Assembly (NCBI GenBank): GCA_015689685.1
Contig: WVSL01000022.1
Location: forward strand, 1 to 63,012
Source: Rhodobacterales bacterium HKCCE2091
GTDB taxonomy: Bacteria; Pseudomonadota; Alphaproteobacteria; Rhodobacterales; Rhodobacteraceae
Direction of reading: 5' to 3'
DNA length: 63,012 nt
This document shows, piece by piece, positions 51,868 to 60,669 of the stretch. The stretch's first letter is position 1. Each line of letters starts with the position of its first letter. Both the position numbers and the translations under genes were made by a program. The notes below the pieces were generated by a model, which was not told where the DNA came from, ran no database searches, and saw only the letters and a list, made by a program, of their open reading frames with translations.

Positions 51868-53349
51868 ATGACTACTCTGGCGTTGAACAACGCCCCGATC
51901 GCTGCCGGGGACGATGTTTCCGTGCCCCACAACATCGAGGCAGAACAACAGCTTCTCGGTGCGATCCTGTCCGCGAACTACGTCATGGACCGGATCGACG
52001 ACGTACAGCTGACCGCCGAGCATTTCCACGATCCCGTCCACGGCGAGATCTTCGCCCGCGCCGCCGCGCGCATCGCCGCCGGACAGCAGACCGACGCCAC
52101 CACGATGAAGAGCGTGATGGCCGACCATCCCGGGCTCGCCATGCTCGGCGGGGCGGAATACCTGCTGAAGCTCCAGCTTTCCGCCGTCGCCTCCACCGCG
52201 GCGCGGGACTACGCGCGGCTGATCCACGACCTGAAGGTGCGACGCGAACTGATCGACCTCGGCCGCCGCGTGTCGGACCGCGCGCAGGCGCTCCGCGACG
52301 ACATCGCGCCCGACGACCAGATCGTGAAGGCCGAGGCGGAGCTGTTCCAGCTCGCCTCCACCGGCAACACCCAGCGCGGCTTCCAGCCGTTCCTCGCGGC
52401 GCTGACCGAGGCGGTCGAGATCGCGGATGCCGCCTACAACCGATCGGGCCAGCTCGCGGGGCTCTCGACGGGCCTGCTGGACCTCGACAAGATGCTCGGC
52501 GGCTTGCACAATTCGGACCTCCTGATCCTCGCCGGTCGCCCGTCGATGGGCAAGACCTCGCTCGCGACCAACATCGCCTACAACGTCGCCAAGGCGTACC
52601 GGAAGGGGGCCGACGGCAAGGCGACCGACGGCGGCGTGGTCGGCTTCTTCAGCCTCGAGATGTCGGCCGCGCAGCTCGCGCAGCGGATCCTCTCCGAGGC
52701 CGCGGAGGTTGCGTCGGAGCTGATCCGGAAGGGCGACCTGAACCAGGACGAGTTCCAGAAGTATCTCCAGGCAGCGCAGGATCTCGAAACCTGCCCGCTG
52801 TTCATCGACGACACCCCGGCGCTGACGATCAGCCAGCTTGCCGCCCGGGCCCGCCGCCTGTCGCGGATGCCGCAGGGGCTGAATCTGCTGGTGATCGACT
52901 ACCTGCAGCTTGTCCGCCCCGCCACCGCCAAGGACAGCCGCGTCAACGAAGTGTCCGAGATCACCCAGGGCCTGAAGGCGATCGCGAAGGAACTCAACAT
53001 CCCGGTGATTGCACTTTCGCAACTTTCGCGCCAGGTCGAGAACCGCGAGGACAAGCGCCCGCAACTGTCCGACCTGCGGGAATCCGGCTCGATCGAACAG
53101 GACGCGGACGTGGTGATGTTCGTCTACCGCGGCGAGTACTACAAGGAACGCGAGAAGCCCGGAGAAGACAATCTCGAGGCGATGGCGAAGTGGCAGCAGG
53201 ACATGGAATCGCTGCACGGCAAGGCCGAGGTCATCATCGGCAAGCAGCGTCACGGCCCGGTCGGCAACGTCGAACTCAGCTTCGACGGCCGCTTCACCAA
53301 GTTCGGCAACCTCGTCAAACCCTGGCAGAGCGCGGGCGAGATCGCTTGA
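51868..53349 (+). CDS. dnaB: Replicative DNA helicase
   Basis: A 493-aa hexameric 5'-3' helicase. The N-terminal domain (VPHNIEAEQQLLGAILSANYVMDRI) binds DnaG; a linker follows; the RecA-like C-terminal domain has Walker A GRPSMGKTS, Walker B LLVIDYLQLV, the ALSQLSRQVENREDKRPQLSDLRESGSIEQDADVV core and KQRHGPVGNVEL. The length is typical and no intein is present. The 200-bp upstream gap holds its promoter. It is followed by alr. Confidence 0.97.
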   Translation: MTTLALNNAPIAAGDDVSVPHNIEAEQQLLGAILSANYVMDRIDDVQLTAEHFHDPVHGEIFARAAARIAAGQQTDATTMKSVMADHPGLAMLGGAEYLLKLQLSAVASTAARDYARLIHDLKVRRELIDLGRRVSDRAQALRDDIAPDDQIVKAEAELFQLASTGNTQRGFQPFLAALTEAVEIADAAYNRSGQLAGLSTGLLDLDKMLGGLHNSDLLILAGRPSMGKTSLATNIAYNVAKAYRKGADGKATDGGVVGFFSLEMSAAQLAQRILSEAAEVASELIRKGDLNQDEFQKYLQAAQDLETCPLFIDDTPALTISQLAARARRLSRMPQGLNLLVIDYLQLVRPATAKDSRVNEVSEITQGLKAIAKELNIPVIALSQLSRQVENREDKRPQLSDLRESGSIEQDADVVMFVYRGEYYKEREKPGEDNLEAMAKWQQDMESLHGKAEVIIGKQRHGPVGNVELSFDGRFTKFGNLVKPWQSAGEIA

Positions 53350-53382
53350 CGCAGGCCGCGCGCTGACCCACCACGGGGCGTG

Positions 53383-54408
53383 ATGGCTACCGGCATACTC
53401 GACATCGACCTCGGCGCGATCGCCCGCAACTGGCGGGCGCTCGACGCCATGTCGACGGCGGAAACATCCGCCGTGGTCAAGGCCGACGCCTACGGGCTTG
53501 GCCTGTCGCGGGTCGCCCCGGCGCTCGCGGCGGCGGGCGCGCGCCGGTTCTTCGTCGCGGTCGCCGAAGAGGGCGTGACCCTGCGCGGCATCCTGGGGCA
53601 CGCGCCCGAGATCTTCATCCTCGGCGGGCACATGGCCGGCGACACGCAGGCGCTGCGCGACGCGCGGCTGGTCCCGATGCTGAATGCGCCGGAACAAGTC
53701 GCGCGCCACCGCGACAGCCTGCCGGACGCCCCCTTCGGCATCCAGCTCGACACCGGCATGAACCGCCTCGGCCTCGAACCCGCGGACTGGGCGGCGCTGC
53801 GGGACGGCCCGTCGCCGGTGCTGGTCATGAGCCACCTCGCCTGCGCGGACGAGCCCGGTCACCCGCAGAACGCCGCGCAACTCCGAAGCTTCCGCGAGAT
53901 GACGGCGGAGGTCTCCGCGCCGCTGTCGCTGGCCGCGACCGGCGGCATCCTGCTGGGCCCGGACTACCATTTCGACCTCACCCGCCCCGGTGTCGGCCTC
54001 TACGGCGGCCTGCCCTTCGAGGCGGCGGAACCGGTGGCGCGGCTGGCGCTGCCGGTGATCCAGGTGCGCGAGATCGCGGCGGGGGAATCGGTCGGCTACG
54101 GTGCCAGCTTCGTCGCCGGGCGGCCGGAACGGATCGCCACGGTGTCCGGCGGATACGCCGACGGACTGCTGCGGTCGCAGAGCGGGCGCGGGCATCTTTA
54201 CGCCGGAAACATCGCCTGCCCGATCGCCGGGCGCGTGTCGATGGACCTGATCGGCGTCGTGGTCACGCATCTCGACACCGTGCCCGACCGGCTCGACATG
54301 CTCGGCCCCCACCAGGGCGTCGATGCCGTGGCCGACGCGGCGGGAACCATCGGCTACGAGGTCCTGACCTCGCTCGGCGCGCGCTACCACCGGCGCTACA
54401 CCGGCTGA
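53383..54408 (+). CDS. alr: Alanine racemase
   Basis: A 341-aa PLP enzyme that makes D-alanine for peptidoglycan. The PLP lysine is in [11 protein letters not shown] near the N-terminus, and the opposing catalytic Tyr is in [29 protein letters not shown] is the C-terminal family block. I used the ATG at 53383; a GTG 3 nt earlier is equivalent. It overlaps the next gene by one base (TGATG). Confidence 0.95.
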   Translation: MATGILDIDLGAIARNWRALDAMSTAETSAVVKADAYGLGLSRVAPALAAAGARRFFVAVAEEGVTLRGILGHAPEIFILGGHMAGDTQALRDARLVPMLNAPEQVARHRDSLPDAPFGIQLDTGMNRLGLEPADWAALRDGPSPVLVMSHLACADEPGHPQNAAQLRSFREMTAEVSAPLSLAATGGILLGPDYHFDLTRPGVGLYGGLPFEAAEPVARLALPVIQVREIAAGESVGYGASFVAGRPERIATVSGGYADGLLRSQSGRGHLYAGNIACPIAGRVSMDLIGVVVTHLDTVPDRLDMLGPHQGVDAVADAAGTIGYEVLTSLGARYHRRYTG

Positions 54409-54863
54409 TGCGCCGCGCGCTGATCCTCGCGAACCTGTCGCTTTTCGTCGTGTTTCCAATCGCCTGGACGGCGCCGTTGATGCGCGCGGGCCTGCTGCCG
54501 CTGTTCGGCCTGTCGGAAATCTCCGTGCTCTCCGGCCTCGCCGCGCTGTGGGAGGACGAGACGGCGCTCGCGATCCTCGTCGCCGCGCTGGCGCTGGCCG
54601 CACCGATGGCCAAGACCGCGGTGCTGGCGCTGTTCCACTTCGGCCGCCTGCCCGCCCGCGCCCTGCCGCTGGTCACGCTTCTGGGCAAGCTGTCGATGGC
54701 CGACGTGTTTCTCCTCGCCGTCTACGTCACGCTGGCCAAGGGCCTGTCGGTCGGCCGGGTGGAGACCGCCTGGGGCCTCTGGCTGTTCACCGCCGCGGTG
54801 CTGGCCTCCTACGCCATCGGCATCGCGACGGAGCGGCTTTCCAAGGCCGGCAGGCTCGGCTAG
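54408..54863 (+). CDS. PqiA-like paraquat-inducible protein A domain
   Basis: A 151-aa membrane protein with four helices, a single half of the PqiA domain. Diagnostic are the opening FPIAWTAPLM and the KLSMADVFLLAVYVTLAKG segment. It lacks the zinc-ribbon cysteines of full PqiA. PqiA-like proteins take part in envelope lipid transport in E. coli; the role of single-half proteins is unclear. It is coupled to alr and followed closely by radA. Confidence 0.85.
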   Translation: MRRALILANLSLFVVFPIAWTAPLMRAGLLPLFGLSEISVLSGLAALWEDETALAILVAALALAAPMAKTAVLALFHFGRLPARALPLVTLLGKLSMADVFLLAVYVTLAKGLSVGRVETAWGLWLFTAAVLASYAIGIATERLSKAGRLG

Positions 54864-54871
54864 GCGGGGGC

Positions 54872-56236
54872 ATGGCGAAAGTTTCCAGTGTCTACACCTG
54901 CACCGCCTGCGGCGCCGTCCACAAGAAGTGGGCCGGGCAGTGCGATGCCTGCGGCGAGTGGAACACCATCGTCGAGGAGGCCCCGCTGTCGGCCGCGCCC
55001 GGCGGCGCGCTGAAGGGGCGGAAGGGCCGCGGCATGGCGCTGACCGACCTTGCCAGCACCGAGGTCGAACCGCCGCGGCAGGGCTCCGGCCTCGCCGAAC
55101 TCGACCGCGTTCTCGGCGGCGGGCTGGTCCGCGCCTCGGCCACGCTGATCGGCGGCGACCCGGGCATCGGAAAGTCCACGCTGCTGTTGCAGGCCGCCGC
55201 GAGCTTCGCCGCGCAAGGCGTTGACGTCGTTTACATATCCGGCGAGGAAGCCACCGCGCAGATCCGTCTCCGCGCCGCCCGGCTGGGGCTGGAGGACGCG
55301 CCGGTGCGGCTCGCAGCCGAAACCGACCTGCGCGCGATCCTGACCACGCTGGACGAAACCCGCCCCGCACTCGCCATCGTCGATTCGATCCAGACCATGT
55401 GGCTCGACACCGTCGAAAGCGCGCCGGGCTCCGTCAGCCAGGTCCGCGCCGCGGCGCACGAGCTGGTCAGCTTCGCCAAGCGCCGCGGCGTCGCCGTCAT
55501 GCTGGTCGGCCACGTCACCAAGGAAGGCCAGATCGCCGGCCCCCGCGTGGTCGAGCACATGGTCGACACCGTGGTCTATTTCGAGGGCGAGCGCGGCCAC
55601 CAGTTCCGCATCCTGCGCTCGGTCAAGAACCGCTTCGGCCCCGCGGGCGAGATCGGCGTGTTCGAGATGACCGGCGCGGGGCTGGCCGAGGTGCCGAACC
55701 CCTCCGCCCTGTTTCTCGGCGAGCGCGACGCGCCGGCGCCGGGATCGGTCGTGTTCGCGGGGCTCGAAGGCACGCGGCCGGTTCTGGTGGAAATCCAGGC
55801 GCTGGTCGCGCCCTCACCGCTCAGCCAGCCCCGCCGCGCCGTGATCGGCTGGGACGGCGGGCGGCTTTCGATGATTCTCGCGGTGCTGGAGGCCCGCGTC
55901 GGCATCAGCTTCCAGGGCCTCGACGTCTACCTCAACGTCGCCGGCGGCCTGCGCATTTCCGAACCGGCGGCGGATCTCGCCGTCGCGGCCGCCCTGCTCT
56001 CCGCCCGCGAAGATGCCCCGATTCCGCCCCATTCTGTGCTTTTCGGAGAACTATCGCTGTCGGGCGCGCTCCGGCCCGTCGCGCAGGCCGAAAACAGGTT
56101 GAAAGAGGCCAGAAAACTTGGTTTCACCTCGGCCATCGTGGCCGCGGGATGCAAGACCGGCGACGGCGCGGGCCTCGCGCTTCAGGAAATGCCGGACCTC
56201 GCGCGCTTCGTCGGCGAAGTGTTCGGGGCAGCCTGA
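54872..56236 (+). CDS. radA: DNA repair protein RadA (Sms)
   Basis: A 454-aa recombination helicase. The N-terminal C4 zinc finger is CTACGAVHKKWAGQCDACGEW; the RecA-like ATPase has Walker A GGDPGIGKST and the RadA-specific KNRFGPAGEIG motif; the C-terminus is a Lon-protease-like domain (GGLRISEPAADLAVAAALLSA...GELSLSGALRPVAQAENRLKEA). It drives branch migration during recombination. It is 8 nt after the PqiA-like gene and followed by cvpA. Confidence 0.96.
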   Translation: MAKVSSVYTCTACGAVHKKWAGQCDACGEWNTIVEEAPLSAAPGGALKGRKGRGMALTDLASTEVEPPRQGSGLAELDRVLGGGLVRASATLIGGDPGIGKSTLLLQAAASFAAQGVDVVYISGEEATAQIRLRAARLGLEDAPVRLAAETDLRAILTTLDETRPALAIVDSIQTMWLDTVESAPGSVSQVRAAAHELVSFAKRRGVAVMLVGHVTKEGQIAGPRVVEHMVDTVVYFEGERGHQFRILRSVKNRFGPAGEIGVFEMTGAGLAEVPNPSALFLGERDAPAPGSVVFAGLEGTRPVLVEIQALVAPSPLSQPRRAVIGWDGGRLSMILAVLEARVGISFQGLDVYLNVAGGLRISEPAADLAVAAALLSAREDAPIPPHSVLFGELSLSGALRPVAQAENRLKEARKLGFTSAIVAAGCKTGDGAGLALQEMPDLARFVGEVFGAA

Positions 56237-56262
56237 GCCGAAGGATAGGAACGAGGGCAGTC

Positions 56263-56868
56263 ATGGAAGGCTTCACCATCATCGACGGGATCGTGGCGGC
56301 GGTCATCCTCGTCTCTGCCGTGCTGGCCTATTCCCGCGGCTTCGTGCGCGAGATGCTGGCCATCGGCGGCTGGATCGTCGCCGCCGTGCTCGCCTTCATC
56401 TTCGCCCCGCAGGTGCGGCCGCTGCTCCTGGAAATCCCCTATGTCGGCGACTTCATCGGCGACAGCTGCGAGCTTGGCATCATCGGCGCCTTCGTCGCGG
56501 TGTTCATCCTCGCGCTGATCGTGGTGTCGTTCTTCACCCCGATGTTCTCGGGCATGATCCAGAAATCCGCCGTCGGCGGGCTGGACGCGACGCTCGGCTT
56601 CCTGTTCGGCGTCGCGCGCGGCGTCCTGCTCGTGATCGTCGCGCTGATCGCCTACGACCGGCTGGCGGGCGAGGAACGGGTCGCGGCGGTGGACGACAGC
56701 CGCACCGCGCAGATCTTCGGCGACATGCAGGGCCAGATCGAGGACCAGATCCCCGAGGACGCGCCCGGCTGGATCCTGGAACGCTACGAACAGCTCACCG
56801 ACAGCTGCATCGTCTCCGCCCCGGTCCCGACCGAGGGCGAAACCGCCCCCGCGCCGCAGGGCACCTGA
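56263..56868 (+). CDS. cvpA: CvpA-family membrane protein
   Basis: A 201-aa inner-membrane protein with four helices. The family opening is FTIIDGIVAAVILVSAVLAYSRGFVREMLAIGGWI, with SAVGGLDATLGFLFGVARGVLLVIVALIAYDRL in the third/fourth helix region, and a hydrophilic cytoplasmic tail. CvpA is needed for colicin V production in E. coli and is commonly linked to purF, as here (purF lies 1.7 kb on). It is convergent with the hydrolase-fusion gene (3 nt apart). Confidence 0.93.
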   Translation: MEGFTIIDGIVAAVILVSAVLAYSRGFVREMLAIGGWIVAAVLAFIFAPQVRPLLLEIPYVGDFIGDSCELGIIGAFVAVFILALIVVSFFTPMFSGMIQKSAVGGLDATLGFLFGVARGVLLVIVALIAYDRLAGEERVAAVDDSRTAQIFGDMQGQIEDQIPEDAPGWILERYEQLTDSCIVSAPVPTEGETAPAPQGT

Positions 56869-56871
56869 CCC

Positions 56872-58053
56872 CTACGGCCCCTCGTCCTCGGCGAGGAACC
56901 GGTCGAGTTCGTCCAGCGTCAGCGCCCAGGCCGGGTCGCTCGGGACGACGACGTGGTTGGGCGAATCCCACAGGTGAAAGCGCGCGTTCGGCAGCCGCCG
57001 GGCCAGCGCGCGGGACTGCTCCGCGTCCTGGATCGCGTCGCCCGCGCAATGCAGCACCAGCACCGGGCAGGTGACCCGGTCGAGCCGGTCCGCGACGTCG
57101 ATCCGCGCGATCCGGCGGCGCAGTTCCGCCGCCGTCTCGGCGTCGGCGGACAGGCCCTGCATCTCCTCGAAACTGGCAAGCTCGTCGGGCGTCGAGCGCG
57201 GCATGAACAGCGTCGCCGTCGCCTTCATGAAAGCCGATCCCGGCACCGCCCAGCCGGACCGGATCATGCCCACCATCGTCTCGGTCTTGCCGTCCTCGCC
57301 GTTCGCGGTCGGCCCGGTGACGAACCCGTTCAGCAGGCACAGCCGGCTGACCCGCTCCGGCCGCCGCGCGGCGAACGCCAGCGCCACCGGCACGCTCTGC
57401 GAGATCGCGAAGATCGGGAACCGGTCGAGCCCGGCGGCATCCGCCACCGTCTCCATGTCGTCGGTCAGCCCCTCCAGCTCCGCTTCGCCGAGCGTGCGGT
57501 CCGACAGCCCCGTGCCGCGCGGATCGTAGCGGACCAGCCGCCGCCCCGCCGAAAGCCGGTCGAGGAGCGGCCGCCAGACCGGGCTGTCCCAGTCGTGCTC
57601 GAGATGGCTCAGCCAGTGCCCCGCCCGCATCAGCGGCGGCCCGGCCCCGACCTCGGCCCAGGCGATCGCGACCCCGTCGGGGGACCGCGCATAGCGGATC
57701 GCCTGCCGCGCGGCCCCGGTCGGCTTCGCGGCCTCCGCCGCGCCGTCCCGCGCCACCGGCACCACGATCTGCACGCCGCGCCGCGCCTGGGTCCGGATCA
57801 CCGCCTGCCGCTTGCCGTCGTCGCCCACCGCGGCCCGGGCGGCGCTGATCCGCGCGGCGAGCGTCGCGTCCGACACGATCCGCCCGCCCCAGATCTCCGC
57901 GATCATCGCGTCGTAGCCGACCAGCCCCGGCGCCTCCCGAGCGAGCAGCGCGATCAGGTCGAACACCTGCGGCTCGACATGCACGCCGGCCCCGCCCCGG
58001 CGAAGCGCATGGGTGGAGAGGTCGAGCTCGCAATCGGCGAAACGGTAGATCAT
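56872..58053 (-). CDS. Winged-helix (OmpR-type) DNA-binding domain fused to alpha/beta hydrolase
   Basis: A 393-aa fusion. Residues about 1-100 form an OmpR/CadC-type winged helix (LSTHALRRGG...EPQVFDLIALLAREAPGLVGYDAMIAEIW...DATLAARISAARAAVG). Residues about 125-390 form an alpha/beta hydrolase with the nucleophile elbow IFAISQSVPVALAFA (AISQS rather than GxSxG), an acid in CAGDAI and a His in SPNHVVV. The hydrolase part may sense or degrade a ligand. It is divergent from a 60-aa protein; a direct repeat TTCCGAAG-N3-TTCCGAAG lies just upstream. No membrane segment is visible. Confidence 0.85.
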   Translation of the reverse strand: MIYRFADCELDLSTHALRRGGAGVHVEPQVFDLIALLAREAPGLVGYDAMIAEIWGGRIVSDATLAARISAARAAVGDDGKRQAVIRTQARRGVQIVVPVARDGAAEAAKPTGAARQAIRYARSPDGVAIAWAEVGAGPPLMRAGHWLSHLEHDWDSPVWRPLLDRLSAGRRLVRYDPRGTGLSDRTLGEAELEGLTDDMETVADAAGLDRFPIFAISQSVPVALAFAARRPERVSRLCLLNGFVTGPTANGEDGKTETMVGMIRSGWAVPGSAFMKATATLFMPRSTPDELASFEEMQGLSADAETAAELRRRIARIDVADRLDRVTCPVLVLHCAGDAIQDAEQSRALARRLPNARFHLWDSPNHVVVPSDPAWALTLDELDRFLAEDEGP

Positions 58054-58094
58054 CGCCGCCAGAGTGACGCGCCGCGCGGCGAAAAATCCAGAGT

Positions 58095-58113
58095 TTCCGA
58101 AGAGGTTCCGAAG
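58095..58113. promoter_or_regulatory. Direct repeat TTCCGAAG-N3-TTCCGAAG
   Basis: Two exact 8-mers at 58095-58102 and 58106-58113, 11 bp apart (one helical turn), in the divergent region between the winged-helix/hydrolase gene and the 60-aa gene. OmpR-type winged helices commonly bind such tandem sites; the spacing and location suggest an operator for the adjacent regulator. Confidence 0.5.
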
Positions 58114-58185
58114 GTCTCCTTCAAGCGCGGCCCGCGCGGCCGCGCCACACTCGGCCCATCGCCAGCCTCCAGGAAGGACACGGCC

Positions 58186-58368
58186 ATGACCGCCGACACC
58201 CCGATCCGCACCCGCCGCGACGGCTCCATCGACACCGCGCATTACATCGCCCGCAGCCGGGCCCTGCGCGCCCGCGCCGCCCGCGACGCCACCGGCCGGC
58301 TCGCCCGCGCCGCCATCGGCGGGGCCGCGGTCATCGCCACGCTCGCGCTCCTGCCCGCGATGTTCTAG
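58186..58368 (+). CDS. Small 60-aa membrane protein
   Basis: A 60-aa protein: a hydrophilic, Arg-rich N-terminal half (RTRRDGSIDTAHYIARSRALRARAARDATG) and one C-terminal membrane helix (AAIGGAAVIATLALLPAMF). AGGAAGGA lies about 8 nt before the ATG. It is divergent from the winged-helix/hydrolase fusion, making it a candidate target of that regulator. No function is recognised; the Arg-rich helix plus tail anchor would place it at the inner membrane. Confidence 0.7.
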   Translation: MTADTPIRTRRDGSIDTAHYIARSRALRARAARDATGRLARAAIGGAAVIATLALLPAMF

Positions 58369-58417
58369 GCGGCGCTGCCCGCTCCCTGTGCAGTCGCGCC
58401 GCGGTCCCCCGGTTTCC

Positions 58418-58445
58418 GTGACGAATTGGTGACGCGACGGGTGAC
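58418..58445 (+). promoter_or_regulatory. Triple GTGAC repeat upstream of purF
   Basis: GTGAC occurs at 58418-58422, 58429-58433 and 58441-58445 (11- and 12-bp steps), about 90-115 nt upstream of the purF ATG. The helical spacing suggests a protein-binding site; the regulator is unknown. Confidence 0.35.
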
Positions 58446-58531
58446 ACGCCGCCGCGCCTCGCCTATGTCCTGCGGTAAGGGCCCGGGGGGATTCGCGGGC
58501 TCGTATCCTGCTGCCGACACGGGACACCCCG

Positions 58532-60010
58532 ATGCACGAGCCAGAGACCGCGGGCTTCCGCTCTCATCCGTTCGACGACGACAAGCTCAAGGAGGAATGC
58601 GGCGTGTTCGGCGTCGTGGGGGTCGCGGATGCCGCGACCTTCGTCGCGCTCGGGCTGCACGCGCTCCAGCACCGCGGCCAGGAGGCCGGGGGGATCGTCA
58701 CCCATCACCCCGAACACGGCTTCAACTCCGCCCGCCGCTTCGGCTACGTCCGCGACAACTTCACCTCGCAGTCGGTGATGGAAACCCTGCCGGGCGAGAT
58801 CGGCATCGGCCATGTCCGCTATTCCACTACCGGGTCCAAGGGCCACACCCAGATCCGCGACGTGCAGCCCTTCTTCGGCGAATTCGCGATGGGCGGCGCG
58901 GCGATCGCGCATAACGGCAACATCGTCAACGCGCTGGAACTTCGGCGGGAGCTGATCGAGCGCGGCTCGATCTTCCAGTCCTCCTCGGACAGCGAATGCA
59001 TCATCCACCTGATGGCACGCAGCCTGCAGAAGACCATCCCCGAGCGGATGAAGGACGCGCTGCGCCGGGTCGAGGGCGCGTTCTCCATCGTCGCGATGAC
59101 GCGCACGAAGCTGATCGGCGTCCGGGACCCGCTCGGCGTGCGGCCGCTCGTGCTCGGCCGGATCGGCGAGGGCTACGCGCTCGCGTCCGAAACCTGCGCG
59201 CTCGACATCATCGGCGCGGAGTTCCTGCGCGAGATCCACCCCGGCGAGATGGTGGTGATCTCCGACAAGGGCGTGCAGAGCTTCATGCCGTTCGAACCGC
59301 GCCGGTCGCGGTTCTGCATCTTCGAACACGTCTACTTCTCGCGCCCCGATTCGATCCTCGGCGGCCGCTCGGTCTACGAAACCCGCCGCCAGATCGGCGT
59401 GGAACTGGCGCGCGAAGCCCCGGTGGAGGCGGATCTCGTCTGCCCCGTGCCCGACAGCGGCACCCCCGCAGCGATCGGCTACGCGGCGGAATCGGGCATT
59501 CCCTACGGCATGGGGATCATCCGCAACCAGTATGTCGGCCGCACCTTCATCGAGCCGACCGACCAGATCCGCAACATGGGCGTGCGGCTGAAGCTGAACG
59601 TCAACCGCGCGCTGATCGAGGGCAAGAAGGTCGTCCTTGTCGACGACAGCGTGGTGCGCGGCACCACCAGCCGGAAGATCAAGGAGATGATCCTGGATGC
59701 CGGCGCGGCCGAGGTGCATTTCCGTATCGCTTCGCCCCCCACCGCATGGCCCTGCTTCTACGGCGTCGACACGCCGGAGCGCGAGAAACTGCTCGCCGCC
59801 ACGATGTCCGAGAAGGAGATCGAGGAATACCTGGGCGTGACCTCGCTGAAGTTCATTTCGCTCGATGGCCTCTACCGCGCCGTAGGCGAGGCCCGCGGCC
59901 GCGACCCGGAAACCCCGCAATACTGCGACGCCTGCTTCTCCGGCGAGTACCCGGTCACGCCCGCCGACATGGTCGAGGCCGGCTTCCGGATGAAGACCGC
60001 CGCGGAATAA
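58532..60010 (+). CDS. purF: Amidophosphoribosyltransferase
   Basis: A 492-aa enzyme for the first committed step of purine synthesis. It has a 22-residue propeptide ending before Cys23 (KEECGVFGVVG), the N-terminal glutaminase nucleophile after processing. The PRPP-binding motif is VVLVDDSVVRGTTS. Cys residues in SRFCIFEHVYF, WPCFYGVD and YCDACFSG correspond to the [4Fe-4S] ligands of the Bacillus-type enzyme, so this is the iron-sulfur, oxygen-sensitive class. The 3' end is partly duplicated downstream. Confidence 0.96.
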   Translation: MHEPETAGFRSHPFDDDKLKEECGVFGVVGVADAATFVALGLHALQHRGQEAGGIVTHHPEHGFNSARRFGYVRDNFTSQSVMETLPGEIGIGHVRYSTTGSKGHTQIRDVQPFFGEFAMGGAAIAHNGNIVNALELRRELIERGSIFQSSSDSECIIHLMARSLQKTIPERMKDALRRVEGAFSIVAMTRTKLIGVRDPLGVRPLVLGRIGEGYALASETCALDIIGAEFLREIHPGEMVVISDKGVQSFMPFEPRRSRFCIFEHVYFSRPDSILGGRSVYETRRQIGVELAREAPVEADLVCPVPDSGTPAAIGYAAESGIPYGMGIIRNQYVGRTFIEPTDQIRNMGVRLKLNVNRALIEGKKVVLVDDSVVRGTTSRKIKEMILDAGAAEVHFRIASPPTAWPCFYGVDTPEREKLLAATMSEKEIEEYLGVTSLKFISLDGLYRAVGEARGRDPETPQYCDACFSGEYPVTPADMVEAGFRMKTAAE

Positions 60011-60239
60011 CGCCCCGCGTCGACGCCCCTCTCTCCAAGACCGCTAAGCCCCAAGCGCGGAACAAGGCCGAAGGCCGCCGCGCATCGACGGGCCGCCCCC
60101 CGGCCCGGCAATCTGGTGACACCTGGAACTAGCTCACCGCTATTCCTGACCTTGAAAGATAAACCTCCGCAGCCCGACCCAAGGCTCGCCGCACCGCGGC
60201 CCGCCGGTGCCCGGCTACATGCTCTGTCAGCACTGGTCA

Positions 60240-60306
60240 GGCGAATACCCGGTCACGCCCGCCGAAATGGTCGGGACCGGCTTTACCCACGACGACCGTG
60301 ACGGAG
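60240..60306 (+). pseudogene. Decayed copy of the purF 3' end
   Basis: Positions 60240-60306 repeat the end of purF: GGCGAATACCCGGTCACGCC matches the functional copy at 59942-59961 except for one base, and the reading SGEYPVTPAEMVGTGF parallels SGEYPVTPADMVEAGF. The match then decays before an in-register stop (TAG for TAA). It has no start and cannot encode an enzyme. Confidence 0.75.
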
Positions 60307-60614
60307 TAGCGCCCCGCGTCGATCCCCTCGCCACGACCCCTTAAGCCCCAAGCGCGGAACAAGGGCGAAGCCCCCCGCGGAGTAATGCCCCACCTCAATC
60401 GCCTCTCCGTCAGGGCTAAACCCCAAGCGCGGAACAAGGGCGTAGCCCGCCGCGCATCGCCGGGCCGCCCCCCGGTCCGGCGATATTTCGACGCCTGGCG
60501 ATAGCTGCCCGCTACGCCTGACCTTGATGGATAAATCGCTGTAGCCTGACAGTCGGATCGCCGCACCGCGGCCCGTCGATGCGCGGCTGGGATCCCGATC
60601 GGCTACTGTTACCC

Positions 60615-60648
60615 CAAACGAAAAGCGCCGCCCCCGAAGGGACGGCGC
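60615..60648 (-). terminator. Terminator of bioY
   Basis: On the minus strand GCGCCGTCCC-TTCG-GGGGGCGGCGC (10-bp stem with one G-U pair, TTCG tetraloop) is followed by TTTTCGTTT: a canonical intrinsic terminator 21 nt past the bioY stop. Confidence 0.85.
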
Positions 60649-60669
60649 TCACCAGGTCTCGGAAACGGC

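Larger units (their letters stand above)
60011..60669. other. Gap with decayed tandem duplications of the purF 3' region
   Basis: No gene is supported. The region consists of three related units: A (the purF tail and about 205 bp after its stop, to about 60215), B (60240-60370) and C (60376-60592). All carry a stop-codon context (GAATAA, GAGTAG, GAGTAA), a following gCCCCrCnTCnA stretch, and CCCCAAGCGCGGAACAAGG (ending at 60067, 60363 and 60439). A bioY terminator lies at its end. Confidence 0.75.

Noticed and set aside
60237-60566. Minus-strand 109-codon frame in the purF-bioY gap
   Set aside because: It is the reverse of the duplicated repeat units and contains repeated blocks only because the DNA is repeated.
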